A stretch of 49,284 bases of DNA from CAUJGQ01 sp042408665 (GTDB lineage: Bacteria > Chloroflexota > Dehalococcoidia > CAUJGQ01). The notes below the pieces were generated by a model. The model was not told the DNA's origin and ran no database searches. It saw nothing but the letters and a program-made list of their open reading frames with translations. Position 1 is the first letter of the stretch; each line of letters starts with the position of its first letter. This document shows, one piece after another, positions 28,017 through 35,069 of this stretch. Where the stretch lies: positions 1 to 49,284 of the forward strand of contig JBHOQW010000243.1 of assembly GCA_042408665.1 (NCBI GenBank). The letters run 5' to 3'. A program made the position numbers and the translations under genes.

Positions 28017-28045
28017 TTGGCGGGCGGTCGGCGTAATGGTACCAT
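28017..28045 (+). promoter_or_regulatory. Candidate promoter of the diiron gene pair
   Basis: TTGGCG (28017-28022), a 17-nt spacer and TACCAT (28040-28045). The -10 is embedded in the first palindrome, as expected for a repressor-controlled promoter. The gene starts at 28116. Confidence 0.4.
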
Positions 28046-28063
28046 CGGTCAGAACCATATGGT
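28036..28063. promoter_or_regulatory. Paired palindromes, likely TetR operator
   Basis: ATGGTACCAT (28036-28045) and ACCATATGGT (28054-28063) are each perfect 10-bp palindromes built from the same half-sites, and their starts are 18 bp apart. They sit between the TetR gene and the diiron pair. Confidence 0.55.
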
Positions 28064-28066
28064 AAA

Positions 28067-28084
28067 GCCCGACAGGCGTCGGGC
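28067..28084 (+). repeat. Leader hairpin of the diiron operon
   Basis: GCCCGAC-AGGC-GTCGGGC, a perfect 7-bp stem with a 4-nt loop, 32 bp before the start codon. It probably forms in the 5' untranslated leader and may stabilise the mRNA. Confidence 0.4.
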
Positions 28085-28115
28085 GTCATCGGACATCGCA
28101 GAGGGGAGAAGGGTT

Positions 28116-29189
28116 ATGACGCTCAGCCAGGACACCCTGCAGATGCTCCGCACGGAGACCGACTACTCGGGCCTTGACCTGGGCTGGCTCCGCGTGGACA
28201 GCGAGCGAGGGATCACCGCGCGGCCGGGCCGCAAGGGCCTCACCCTGGAGGAGATCAACCTCGGCAGCTACGGCGAGGTGCCCGACACCAGCCACAACTA
28301 CACCCTCAAGCCGCGCGGCGCCGCCCGGCGCCTGAGCAAGCCGCGCACCGGTATGACCTGGGACGCCAAGTCCGAGGTCTGGTCGTCCTCCATCGCCATG
28401 CTGTACGAGGAGGCGATCGCCCGCCAGTGGTCCTCCGCCACCGACATCCCCTGGGAGCAGCTCACCCCGCTGCCGGACGACCTGGAGCGGGCCATGTGCC
28501 AGCTCTGCACCTTCCTCACCCAGGTGGAGTTCATCGCCGGCGACCTGCCCGGCCGCTGGATCCGCAGCATCTCGCCGGACCACTACGAGGTCGGGCTCTT
28601 CCTCGCCACGCAGATCATGGATGAGGCCCGGCACGAGGACGTCTTCCGCAAGCGGGCCTTGGCCAACGGCGTCGGGCTCTTGCAGGCCGGCTTTGGCGCC
28701 ACCAGCCTGCTCCAGATCCAGGACTTCTCCGAGATGGCGGCCATCCTGCACGTGGTGGCGGAGGGGTTCGTGCAGAGCCTGTTCCGCATGGGCGAGCTCA
28801 TCGCCCAGAACGAGGCGGAGAAACGCATGTTCCGCCTCGCCGCCCAGGATGAGTCCCGCCACGTGGCCTTCGGCGTCACCCACCTGAAGTACACCCTGGA
28901 GACCCAGCCGGAGCGGCGCGAGGAGTTCCACCACTACCTGGACCGGCAGGAAGGGCTGCTCGGCACCACGCAGGCGGGGCTCACCAGCGGCGGCGCCTCG
29001 GCGGAGTCGCTCGCCATCCTGCTCGGCGGCGGCAAGGACAAGATGGACGAGGGCTACAAGAAGCTGCTCGCCATCCGCAAGCGCCAGATCAACGAGTACA
29101 TGCACCGCCTGGAGGTCATCGGCCTCGGCGACCGGCGTGAGCGCATGCACCCGGAGATGCGCGTGTTCCTCGATCCACCGCGCAACTAG
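28116..29189 (+). CDS. Ferritin-like diiron oxygenase, ligand-complete subunit
   Basis: 357 aa from ATG 28116 (GGGGAGAAGGG upstream); the longer open frame overlaps the TetR gene and is not used. The full carboxylate-bridged diiron set is visible in four helices: E138 (LTQVEF), E170 and H173 (DEARHEDVF), E216 (VVAEGF), E246 and H249 (QDESRHVAF). This E, ExxH, E, ExxH order defines ribonucleotide-reductase-R2/monooxygenase/N-oxygenase-like ferritins. The sequence RQWSSATDIPWE before helix 1 is shared with its downstream paralogue. The exact reaction is not recognisable: R2-like, AurF-like or PaaA/BoxB-like oxygenases are candidates. The downstream gene, 35 bp away, is a ligand-less paralogue, so a heteromer is likely. 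Confidence 0.8.
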   Translation: MTLSQDTLQMLRTETDYSGLDLGWLRVDSERGITARPGRKGLTLEEINLGSYGEVPDTSHNYTLKPRGAARRLSKPRTGMTWDAKSEVWSSSIAMLYEEAIARQWSSATDIPWEQLTPLPDDLERAMCQLCTFLTQVEFIAGDLPGRWIRSISPDHYEVGLFLATQIMDEARHEDVFRKRALANGVGLLQAGFGATSLLQIQDFSEMAAILHVVAEGFVQSLFRMGELIAQNEAEKRMFRLAAQDESRHVAFGVTHLKYTLETQPERREEFHHYLDRQEGLLGTTQAGLTSGGASAESLAILLGGGKDKMDEGYKKLLAIRKRQINEYMHRLEVIGLGDRRERMHPEMRVFLDPPRN

Positions 29190-29224
29190 CGGCCGCTGGC
29201 CGATCCGGCAGGAGGTGAGAAGCG

Positions 29225-30316
29225 ATGGCCGAGCCGACGAGCGTCACCCAGCAGGCGCCCAACCCCCTCAACCGCCCAATCGAGGAGTTTTTCCCCATCC
29301 GCACGGATCTGTCCTGGCTCACCGTGGAGCGGCCGAAGGTGCCCAAGCCGGTGCCCGGCCCCAAGGGCCTGCGCCTGCGCGATGTGGAGAACGAGTACAC
29401 GCTTCAGGTGCCGGATGTCTGGCCGTACGTGAACGACACCCCACGCGGCAGCATCCCGCCCAAGCACCCGGTGATCCCGGCCGGCTACACGATTTACGAC
29501 AAGATCAGCGTCTGGTCCGACAACTGTATCGACCTGTACGAGGACGCCATCTACGACCGCTGGTCCTCGGCCACGAGCATTCCCTGGGAGACGATCACGC
29601 CCTTGCCGGAGATCACGGAAGCGGCCATCGACCAGGTGTGCACGGAGCTGAGCGAGCAGGCGTACCTGGACGTGCAGGTGCTCTCCTCCTGGCTGGAGCG
29701 GATCAGCTACGGCTTCAAGGAGGTCAAGAACTTCCTGGCCACGTACATCTTCGACCGCGCCCGCCACACGGAGGCGTTCCGCAAGCGGGCGCTGGTCAAC
29801 GGTGGCGGGCTAGGCATCGAGGGCCCCGGCATCTACCACCGCGCGATTCTCGGCGCGCTCCGCTTCCCGGACCTGGCCATGGCGCTGCTGCTGCGCGCCC
29901 TGTGGACCAGAACGGTGTGCGAGGCGATCGCCGAGCGGCCGCGCACGGAGGTGGACCGCACGCTGTTCAGCCTGGTGGCGCGCGACTGCAACCGGCACGT
30001 GGCCTACCACACCGGTCTCATCCGCCACATGCTGGGCAAGGAGCCGGCGCGCGCCGCCGACCTGCACTTCGCCCTCTTACGCCACGAGGCGGTGTTCGCC
30101 GCCGAGGTAGCGCGCGACACCAGCTTCACCGAGGCGCTGGCCCTCACCTTGGACGACCGCGCCGCCGAGGGTCTGGCGCTGGTGGAAGCGTTGCGCCGCC
30201 GCTTCGTGCACACGCTGCTGGCCGAGCTGGACGACGCCGGCCTCACCGGCCACCAGGAGCGCATGAACGCCAAGTTCAAGGAGTACGCCGGCCTCGCCGC
30301 CCCCGCAGCCTCCTAA
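29225..30316 (+). CDS. Ferritin-like paralogue lacking the diiron carboxylate ligands
   Basis: 363 aa; ATG 29225 after AGGAGGTGAGAAG. It aligns along its length with the upstream diiron protein (RWSSATSIPWE; FRKRALVNGG against FRKRALANGV), so it arose by tandem duplication. Every acidic ligand is replaced: Ala146 for the helix-1 Glu, Arg178 in DRARH for DEARH, no acidic residue in 217-232 where helix-3 Glu should be, and Cys255 in DCNRH for DESRH. Both ligand histidines (H181, H258) are kept. It cannot assemble a canonical diiron site. By analogy with the structural subunits of bacterial multicomponent monooxygenases and PaaC, it is probably a scaffold partner. A terminator follows. Confidence 0.78.
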   Translation: MAEPTSVTQQAPNPLNRPIEEFFPIRTDLSWLTVERPKVPKPVPGPKGLRLRDVENEYTLQVPDVWPYVNDTPRGSIPPKHPVIPAGYTIYDKISVWSDNCIDLYEDAIYDRWSSATSIPWETITPLPEITEAAIDQVCTELSEQAYLDVQVLSSWLERISYGFKEVKNFLATYIFDRARHTEAFRKRALVNGGGLGIEGPGIYHRAILGALRFPDLAMALLLRALWTRTVCEAIAERPRTEVDRTLFSLVARDCNRHVAYHTGLIRHMLGKEPARAADLHFALLRHEAVFAAEVARDTSFTEALALTLDDRAAEGLALVEALRRRFVHTLLAELDDAGLTGHQERMNAKFKEYAGLAAPAAS

Positions 30317-30339
30317 CCGGCGCTCATGGCACGGGACGC

Positions 30340-30376
30340 AGCCCCCTGCTCACCTTCGGGCAGGGGGCTATTTATC
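30340..30376 (+). terminator. Rho-independent terminator of the diiron operon
   Basis: AGCCCCCTGC (30340-30349) pairs perfectly with GCAGGGGGCT (30360-30369) around a 10-nt loop, followed by ATTTAT. It starts 23 bp after the stop of the second diiron gene. Confidence 0.75.
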
Positions 30377-30457
30377 GGCTGCAGTTCTGCTAAAGTATCG
30401 AGCTGAAGGACATCCGGTCATCAGCGAAAGGCTGTCGTTGCCACCCCATACGCCGCC

Positions 30458-31042
30458 ATGTACTGCGTGAGCTGTGGCACGGCCCTGAGGCCTAATGACC
30501 GCTTCTGTACGGCATGCGGCGCGCGGGTAGCCGTCGTCGCGCCACAGCCCATGTTCGTCGTACCAACCCGGTTCATCGAATCGCTATATCCGCCGGACCT
30601 ACTGGTCACGGCGGGCCCTGGTCGGCGGCTGGTCGGGTATATCCTTGATGTACTGTTATGGGTGCTCACGCTCGTCATTGGCTGGCTGATCTGGTTTATC
30701 ATCGTGGCGCCCAATGGTCAGACGCCGGCCAAACAACTCCTACGGATGTACGTCATGCGTGCCGACGGCACCCGCGCTGGCGGCGTCTACACATGGGTGC
30801 GCCAGCTTCTTGTCCGGGGCCTACTCGGGTTCCTGCTGAGCCTGGTGACGTTGGGCGTGTATGAGCTGCTGGCGTCCCTGTGGTGTATCTGGGACCGCGA
30901 CCACCAGTGCCTGTGGGATAAAATCGCTGGCACCTATGTGGCGTACTCACCAAACGGCTACCGCCCGGCAACGGCGGCCGAACTGCGCCGCCAGGGCCTG
31001 CCGCTCCCCATCATGGCGCGTGGTACGGCTATGCACTTCTAG
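30458..31042 (+). CDS. RDD-family membrane protein with N-terminal zinc ribbon
   Basis: 194 aa. The N-terminus is a double-CxxC zinc ribbon (C3, C6, C17, C20). A linker leads to the RDD domain: first membrane segment after GRRLVGYILD, then a second hydrophobic region (WVLTLVIGWLIWFIIV), the NGQTPAKQLLRMYV motif, and a third segment (LLGFLLSLVTLGVYELLASLW) before a CLWDKIAGTYV C-terminus. RDD proteins are implicated in ion or small-molecule transport, but function is not established. The start lacks an obvious ribosome site; an upstream TTG/GTG is possible. Local GC is lower than in neighbouring genes, which may mean a transferred gene. Confidence 0.86.
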   Translation: MYCVSCGTALRPNDRFCTACGARVAVVAPQPMFVVPTRFIESLYPPDLLVTAGPGRRLVGYILDVLLWVLTLVIGWLIWFIIVAPNGQTPAKQLLRMYVMRADGTRAGGVYTWVRQLLVRGLLGFLLSLVTLGVYELLASLWCIWDRDHQCLWDKIAGTYVAYSPNGYRPATAAELRRQGLPLPIMARGTAMHF

Positions 31043-31179
31043 CGTCGTCCGGTTCTGGTTGTCGCTCTTTGGATCACCTTCGCTCATCCTGCGTTCGGAC
31101 TTGCACGCTACAACGCCGCGACCACAACCGCAGCGACCGGTATGATAGCAACGCAGGAGTTTGCCGTAGGAGAAGCTAG

Positions 31180-31521
31180 GTGAGCACGGGGACACCGAGT
31201 CCGCACGCGGAGCCGTTCAAGCGTCTGACGCCGCAGGAGGCCAAGGCCCTCGTGGACCGGGGTGACGTGGTGTTTATCGACGTACGCGAGCCGCACGAGT
31301 ACGCGCGCGGCCATGCCAAGGGCGCACGCCTGATGCCGCTCAACACGCTGTTCACCAACCCGGATCAGATCCCGGCCGATAAGCCGGTGGTATTCATCTG
31401 CCAGGTCGGCCAGCGCTCCGCCTTGGCGGCCGAGTTCGCCGCCGCCATCGGCCGCAAAGAGCTGTATAACGTCGAGGGCGGCACCGATGCCTGGCAGGCG
31501 GCCGGCCTGCCGGTGGAGTGA
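31180..31521 (+). CDS. Rhodanese-like sulfurtransferase
   Basis: 113 aa from GTG 31180 with GGAG about ten bases upstream. A single rhodanese domain: DVREPHEYARGHAKGA for the CH2A motif and the active loop C74-QVGQRS, which is intact, so the protein should accept sulfane sulfur as a persulfide. The C-terminal GGTDAWQAAGLPV is standard. Typical partners are thiosulfate, polysulfide or tRNA-thiolation and Fe-S pathways, and the context does not say which. It converges with the methyltransferase gene, 10 bp apart. Confidence 0.93.
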   Translation: MSTGTPSPHAEPFKRLTPQEAKALVDRGDVVFIDVREPHEYARGHAKGARLMPLNTLFTNPDQIPADKPVVFICQVGQRSALAAEFAAAIGRKELYNVEGGTDAWQAAGLPVE

Positions 31522-31531
31522 ACGGCGTCGC

Positions 31532-32359
31532 TCACGCGCGGGCAAACACCGCCTGAACCACCGCCACCCGCCCTTCTTCCACGCTGCGCCGGAAGTTGCG
31601 CAGGATGGCCGTGCCCGTCTCCGGCCCGCGCGTCAGCACCAGCAAGTGCGGTGGGCCGGCGACGGGCCGCGCCCGCCGCATCTCGTCCACCGCCGTGGCG
31701 GTGACGTCCAACCAGGCGCGCTCCACAAAGCCCAACCCGGTGAGCAGGGACCGGACCTCCTCCGGAGGGGAGAGGAAGCTGATCGCGGGCTCGTCCGCCC
31801 AGGGGGCCGGGTAGTGGGGCGGCCCGCCCGCGCCCGCCATCACCTCATGAAAGACGAGCAGGCCGCCCGGGCGCAGCACCCGCCACGCCTCGCGATACAG
31901 CCCCGCCTTGTCCGCAATGTTCATCGTGCTGTGCTGCGTCCAGACGACATCAAAGGCAGTGTCGGGGAACGGCAGGGTCAGTGCGCTGCCGCGCACGAAG
32001 CGCACCCGCTCGTCCAGCCCCGTGCGCTCGGTGAGGCGCGCGCCCACCCGGCAGAAGGCGGCCGTCAGGTCCAGCACGCACACCCGGCAGCCGAACTCCG
32101 CCGCCAGCGTGCGCGCCGGGCCACCCAGGCCGCCGCCCACGTCCAGCACCGACACGCCGGCGCGCAGACCGGCCAGGCGCGCCAGCGCCACCGTGGCCGG
32201 CTTGCCGCCGGCATGGAGCTGGTCGATCGCCGCCAGGTCATCGACCTGTACGCGCGCCAGGGAACGGGTAGCCGGCGCTACCGCCCCCAGGATCAGGGCC
32301 TCTAAATCGGCGGCGCCGTAGTGCCGCTGCACCGCCGGCTCGGGCAGAGGTTCTACCAT
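31532..32359 (-). CDS. SAM-dependent methyltransferase, class I
   Basis: 275 aa; ATG 32359 after GAGGAGC. Motif I is VLDVGGGLGG (71-80), followed by VCVLDLT and the RFVRGSALTLPFPD acidic motif. The FDVVWTQHSTMNI and WRVLRPGGLLVFHEV blocks resemble sarcosine/dimethylglycine N-methyltransferases and ubiquinone-type methyltransferases. The N-terminal HYGAADLEALIL is the usual lead-in of that group. The acceptor is probably a small amine or quinone-like molecule. A gap of 164 bp upstream separates it from the OsmC gene on the same strand. Confidence 0.88.
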   Translation of the reverse strand: MVEPLPEPAVQRHYGAADLEALILGAVAPATRSLARVQVDDLAAIDQLHAGGKPATVALARLAGLRAGVSVLDVGGGLGGPARTLAAEFGCRVCVLDLTAAFCRVGARLTERTGLDERVRFVRGSALTLPFPDTAFDVVWTQHSTMNIADKAGLYREAWRVLRPGGLLVFHEVMAGAGGPPHYPAPWADEPAISFLSPPEEVRSLLTGLGFVERAWLDVTATAVDEMRRARPVAGPPHLLVLTRGPETGTAILRNFRRSVEEGRVAVVQAVFARA

Positions 32360-32523
32360 ATGTGCTCCTCATCGGCGTTGGGAGGCGCCGCGCCACCATG
32401 CGCATCCGGAACGCCGCGCACGCGCATAGCCGAACCGACCCGCCCACCCCGGCCGCTCCCATGCCCGCGTGATCGCCCCTCGGCCCGACGCACCGACCGG
32501 CATAGCGAGCGGAGTCGGTCTGC

Positions 32524-33057
32524 TTACGGGAACACGGCCAGCTCGGCCTCGATGTCCACCACGCGGGTGAGGCTGTTGCCGACCGGCGAGGTGCGCAAGG
32601 TATGCTGCCACACCTCCTGCAGCGTCGCCTCGTCGGCGTCCGCCTGCACGTACAGCTTCACCCGGATGCGGTCCATGCCGGAGTGGCCCTCGTCGTTGAT
32701 ACCCAGGAAGGAAAAGGCGTTGTCCTGGGTGGAATCCAGGGCCAGCTCCAGGTTGTGGATAGCGATCCCGCGCCGCGTGGCGTTGAGCACAAAGCCGGTG
32801 GCCAGACAGGCGCCATACGCCCCCAGCACGTATTCCACCGCGTTGGGGGCGGTGTCCTCACCCTTGAGGTGGGGCGGCTCGTCCACCAGGAACGTGTGGT
32901 TGCGCACCCCAACCTTGAACTTAAGGCCGCCGGCCCAGCGCACGCGCGAAGCCTTGGGCGCCCGGTGCGCGCCCGGCGTGGCCGCCACCAGCTTGAGCGC
33001 CTCCTCGAACTCGGTCACGTCGATGCCGTTCAGGACGACGTGCTCTTCGGTGGTCAT
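32524..33057 (-). CDS. OsmC-family protein with a single cysteine
   Basis: 177 aa from ATG 33057 (GGAGCG upstream). The fold is OsmC/Ohr-like: an N-terminal beta sheet, the long helix with Cys84 (GAYGACLATG), and a C-terminal SPVGNSLTRVV block. Classical OsmC and Ohr peroxidases have a second cysteine near that block; here the equivalent residue is Ser, so this is a one-Cys protein that would need an external reductant or have lost peroxidase activity. It ends 34 bp after the MetE-like stop on the same strand, so the two genes may be co-transcribed. Confidence 0.87.
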   Translation of the reverse strand: MTTEEHVVLNGIDVTEFEEALKLVAATPGAHRAPKASRVRWAGGLKFKVGVRNHTFLVDEPPHLKGEDTAPNAVEYVLGAYGACLATGFVLNATRRGIAIHNLELALDSTQDNAFSFLGINDEGHSGMDRIRVKLYVQADADEATLQEVWQHTLRTSPVGNSLTRVVDIEAELAVFP

Positions 33058-33091
33058 CGTGTTCGCTCCTGCCCCGCGGCCGGCAGGCACC

Positions 33092-34273
33092 TCAGACGGC
33101 GGTGCGCACCGTGCGCAGCTCCCGCGCTGCAGCGCCGATCGCCGCCAGTTTGTTGGCCGCGGTCTCAAAATCGTTCATCGGCCGCTCCGCGAAGGTGCCG
33201 AAGCCGCAGTCCGGGTTGAGATAGATCTGCTCCGGCTCGAAGTAGCGGAGCGCCTGCTTCACTTTGGCCATGATCTCGTCCGGCGACTCAACGCGGTCCG
33301 AGCGCGGGTTGACCACGCCCAACCCGATCTCGCGCACGCGCGGGTAGCGCTCCCACACGTCTAAATCGCCGGCACGCGGCGTGGCGTACTCCAGCACGAG
33401 CTGGTGCAACTGCATGAGCAGCAGGTAGGGGATCATCGGCTCGTAGGAGCCAGTGAGCAGCCCGGCCTCGTTGCGGGTGAAGTTGCCGCGGCAGACGTGC
33501 ACGCCGATCTCGATCCCGTCCACTCCGCGCACGATTTCGTTGATCAGGCGCGCCGCCCAGGTGAGCTCCTTGTGCTTATCCCCAGAGGAGGCGGCCATCG
33601 AGGCGCACATGAACGTGCGCTCCTTCACGTCCGGCCCGTAGAGCACGTCCGAGAGCACCGGTTCGTCGAACTGGACGAACGCGCAGCCGGCATCGCGCAG
33701 GGCGATCAGCTCGTCGCGCAGGATGCGCACGATATCGTCGGCGAGCTGCTCCTGCGACGCGTAGGCGTAGTTGGTGATGCCCTCCACCCACATGGCGCGC
33801 GTGAGCAGGTAGGGGCCGGGCAGGGCCACCTTAATCGGCTTTTTGGTGTGGCGGCGGAGGAACAGGTACTCGTCGAGGGCCAGCGGCATGCGCGGCGACA
33901 GCTTGCCCGTCACCGTGGGGTTGTGGATGGCGAAGGCCGGCGTGTCCCGCTGGCGGAGGATGGCCTCAAAGCTGGACTTGTCCTCCACCACGTCCATGAT
34001 CTCCGCCAGCGACATTAGCCGCGTGCCCTCCAGCTTCTCGCACACGAACGAATAAAAGTTATCGCGGCGCTGCTCGCCGTCGGAAACGATGTCGACCCCC
34101 GCCTCCTCCTGAACCTTGAGCGCCTCCAACACGGCGCGGTCCGCGACTTCGTTGAAATCCTCAAAGCTGATCTGCCCCGCCTGCCGCCTGCGGAGGGCGT
34201 CCAGCAAGTATCTGGGCCGCGGCCAGCTTCCGACCACGGTTACGGGAAACAGGGGCACTCCTGGCACGGGCAT
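33092..34273 (-). CDS. Core-MetE-like methyltransferase (cobalamin-independent methionine synthase C-terminal domain family)
   Basis: 393 aa, against about 750 for full MetE: only the catalytic barrel is present. The zinc set of MetE is visible as H259, C261 (VHVCRGN), E295 and C356 (NPDCGFG). The N-terminal GSWPRP and SDGEQRRDNF match the substrate-facing loops. Core-MetE proteins without the folate-binding N-terminal domain accept methyl groups from a corrinoid protein or an unusual donor, and some make methionine. ATG 34273 follows GGAGGAG. The OsmC gene follows directly. The window ends in a methylenetetrahydrofolate reductase-like gene, so one-carbon metabolism is nearby, though 15 kb away. 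Confidence 0.85.
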   Translation of the reverse strand: MPVPGVPLFPVTVVGSWPRPRYLLDALRRRQAGQISFEDFNEVADRAVLEALKVQEEAGVDIVSDGEQRRDNFYSFVCEKLEGTRLMSLAEIMDVVEDKSSFEAILRQRDTPAFAIHNPTVTGKLSPRMPLALDEYLFLRRHTKKPIKVALPGPYLLTRAMWVEGITNYAYASQEQLADDIVRILRDELIALRDAGCAFVQFDEPVLSDVLYGPDVKERTFMCASMAASSGDKHKELTWAARLINEIVRGVDGIEIGVHVCRGNFTRNEAGLLTGSYEPMIPYLLLMQLHQLVLEYATPRAGDLDVWERYPRVREIGLGVVNPRSDRVESPDEIMAKVKQALRYFEPEQIYLNPDCGFGTFAERPMNDFETAANKLAAIGAAARELRTVRTAV

Positions 34274-34505
34274 CGCGTCTCCTCCACTCCCACAGCGGCC
34301 AGCACTCGGCCTCCCCGGCCATGCCGGAGTTCACCACGCGCACGCGAGCGCGCGGGTGACGCCCGCCGCAGCGTACCGTGATGCTAGCCCCGCGGTCTCA
34401 GGCGGTCAAGGCCATGCGCCACCAGCCCGCCGCCCGTCACCGGTTCATCACCATACTCAATACTGCAGCGGTGGTCATATCATCTTGTTCGATACATCCA
34501 CCCCC
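34274..34505. other. Intergenic leader of the MetE-like gene
   Basis: 232 bp with no coding sequence. I looked for cobalamin and SAM riboswitch signatures on the minus strand; none was found. The area is GC-rich near the gene and AT-rich around 34450-34495, where divergent promoters are likely. Confidence 0.4.
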
Positions 34506-34534
34506 TTGACAAGGGCGGGGCCGCCATCTAGGAT
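34506..34534 (+). promoter_or_regulatory. Consensus sigma70 promoter of the structured RNA
   Basis: TTGACA (34506-34511), an exact 17-nt spacer and TAGGAT (34529-34534). The -35 is a perfect match. Transcription should begin near 34541, where the RNA's first stem starts. Confidence 0.75.
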
Positions 34535-34540
34535 GACTCT

Positions 34541-34722
34541 TGCCCCGAGCGGCTGAACGTCATCGGTTGGGTGGACAAATCCCAAGCGGCTGGCAGGTAA
34601 CGGGCGCAAGCTCAGAGCCGCCAGTCGCGAGGGAGGCGGATGAAGCCCAACGACGAGACGGGAGGTTGCTCGGGGCGCTGCCGTTAACGCGCCCTCGCTC
34701 CTGCGGAGCGAGGGCGTTTCTT
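34541..34722 (+). ncRNA. Unidentified structured RNA, about 180 nt, rod-like
   Basis: Bounded by a consensus promoter and an intrinsic terminator, with no open frame matching a protein. Complementary segments nest into a rod: GCCCCGAGC (34542-34550) with GCTCGGGGC (34668-34676); GTTGGG (34566-34571) with CCCAAC (34646-34651); GCGGCTGGC (34586-34594) with GCCAGTCGC (34620-34628, one G-U pair); GGGC-GCAA-GCTC (34602-34613), a GNRA-capped hairpin. Large internal loops separate the stems. Size and rod shape recall 6S RNA. The apical part recalls SRP RNA, but the SRP loop bases do not match. It could also be a leader of the downstream YciI gene, yet that gene has its own candidate promoter. Confidence 0.55.
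34689..34722 (+). terminator. Intrinsic terminator of the structured RNA
   Basis: GCCCTCGCTCC (34691-34701) and GGAGCGAGGGC (34705-34715) form a perfect 11-bp stem with a 3-nt loop, extended by two flanking pairs and followed by GTTTCTTG. Confidence 0.85.
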
Positions 34723-34749
34723 GTCCTCTGGCTGCCCCTGTCCCATACT
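34721..34749 (+). promoter_or_regulatory. Candidate promoter of the YciI-QOR genes
   Basis: TTGTCC (34721-34726), a 17-nt spacer and CATACT (34744-34749), 33 bp before the YciI start. The -35 lies in the terminator tail of the structured RNA. Confidence 0.4.
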
Positions 34750-34781
34750 GGCCGCGGGCCGCTGCCCCGGGAGCGCCATCG

Positions 34782-35045
34782 ATGAAATACGCCGCGATCA
34801 TCGAGTACATCACCGACCAGGACAAAGTGCAGTCCGTGCGGCCGGTGCACCGCGAGTACCTGGCCACTCTGAAGGCGCAGGGCCGCCTGGCCGCCTCCGG
34901 CCCTTTTGCCGACGGCTCGGGGGCGCTCATCATCTACGAGGCAGACTCGCCGGAGCAGGCCGAGGCGCTGCTCAAAGATGACCCATTCTACCGGGCCGGC
35001 GTGTTCGTCTCCTGGCGGATCCGACCCTGGAACCAAGTGTTTTAA
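34782..35045 (+). CDS. YciI-like protein
   Basis: 87 aa from ATG 34782. It covers a whole YCII domain: MKYAAIIEY first strand, HREYLATLKAQGRLAASGPF with the conserved His and the GP(F) turn, and ADSPEQAEALLKDDPFYRAGV with the Asp-Pro-Phe motif. YciI proteins are ferredoxin-like dimers with a His/Asp pair; most are of unknown activity, and some act in dehalogenation or as small hydrolases. It precedes a quinone oxidoreductase gene by 24 bp and is probably co-transcribed with it. Confidence 0.88.
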   Translation: MKYAAIIEYITDQDKVQSVRPVHREYLATLKAQGRLAASGPFADGSGALIIYEADSPEQAEALLKDDPFYRAGVFVSWRIRPWNQVF

Positions 35046-35069
35046 CCGAACGACCATGTGGTGAATGGC

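Noticed and set aside
34541..34722. SRP RNA
   Set aside because: The apical layout, GGU, 4-nt loop, 3 bp, GNRA, is similar, but the invariant CAGG/AGCA loop bases of helix 8 are absent.
34541..34722. T-box or metabolite riboswitch
   Set aside because: No AGGGUGGNACCGCG box and no match to cobalamin, SAM, TPP, FMN, ZTP or glycine consensus segments that I can recall.
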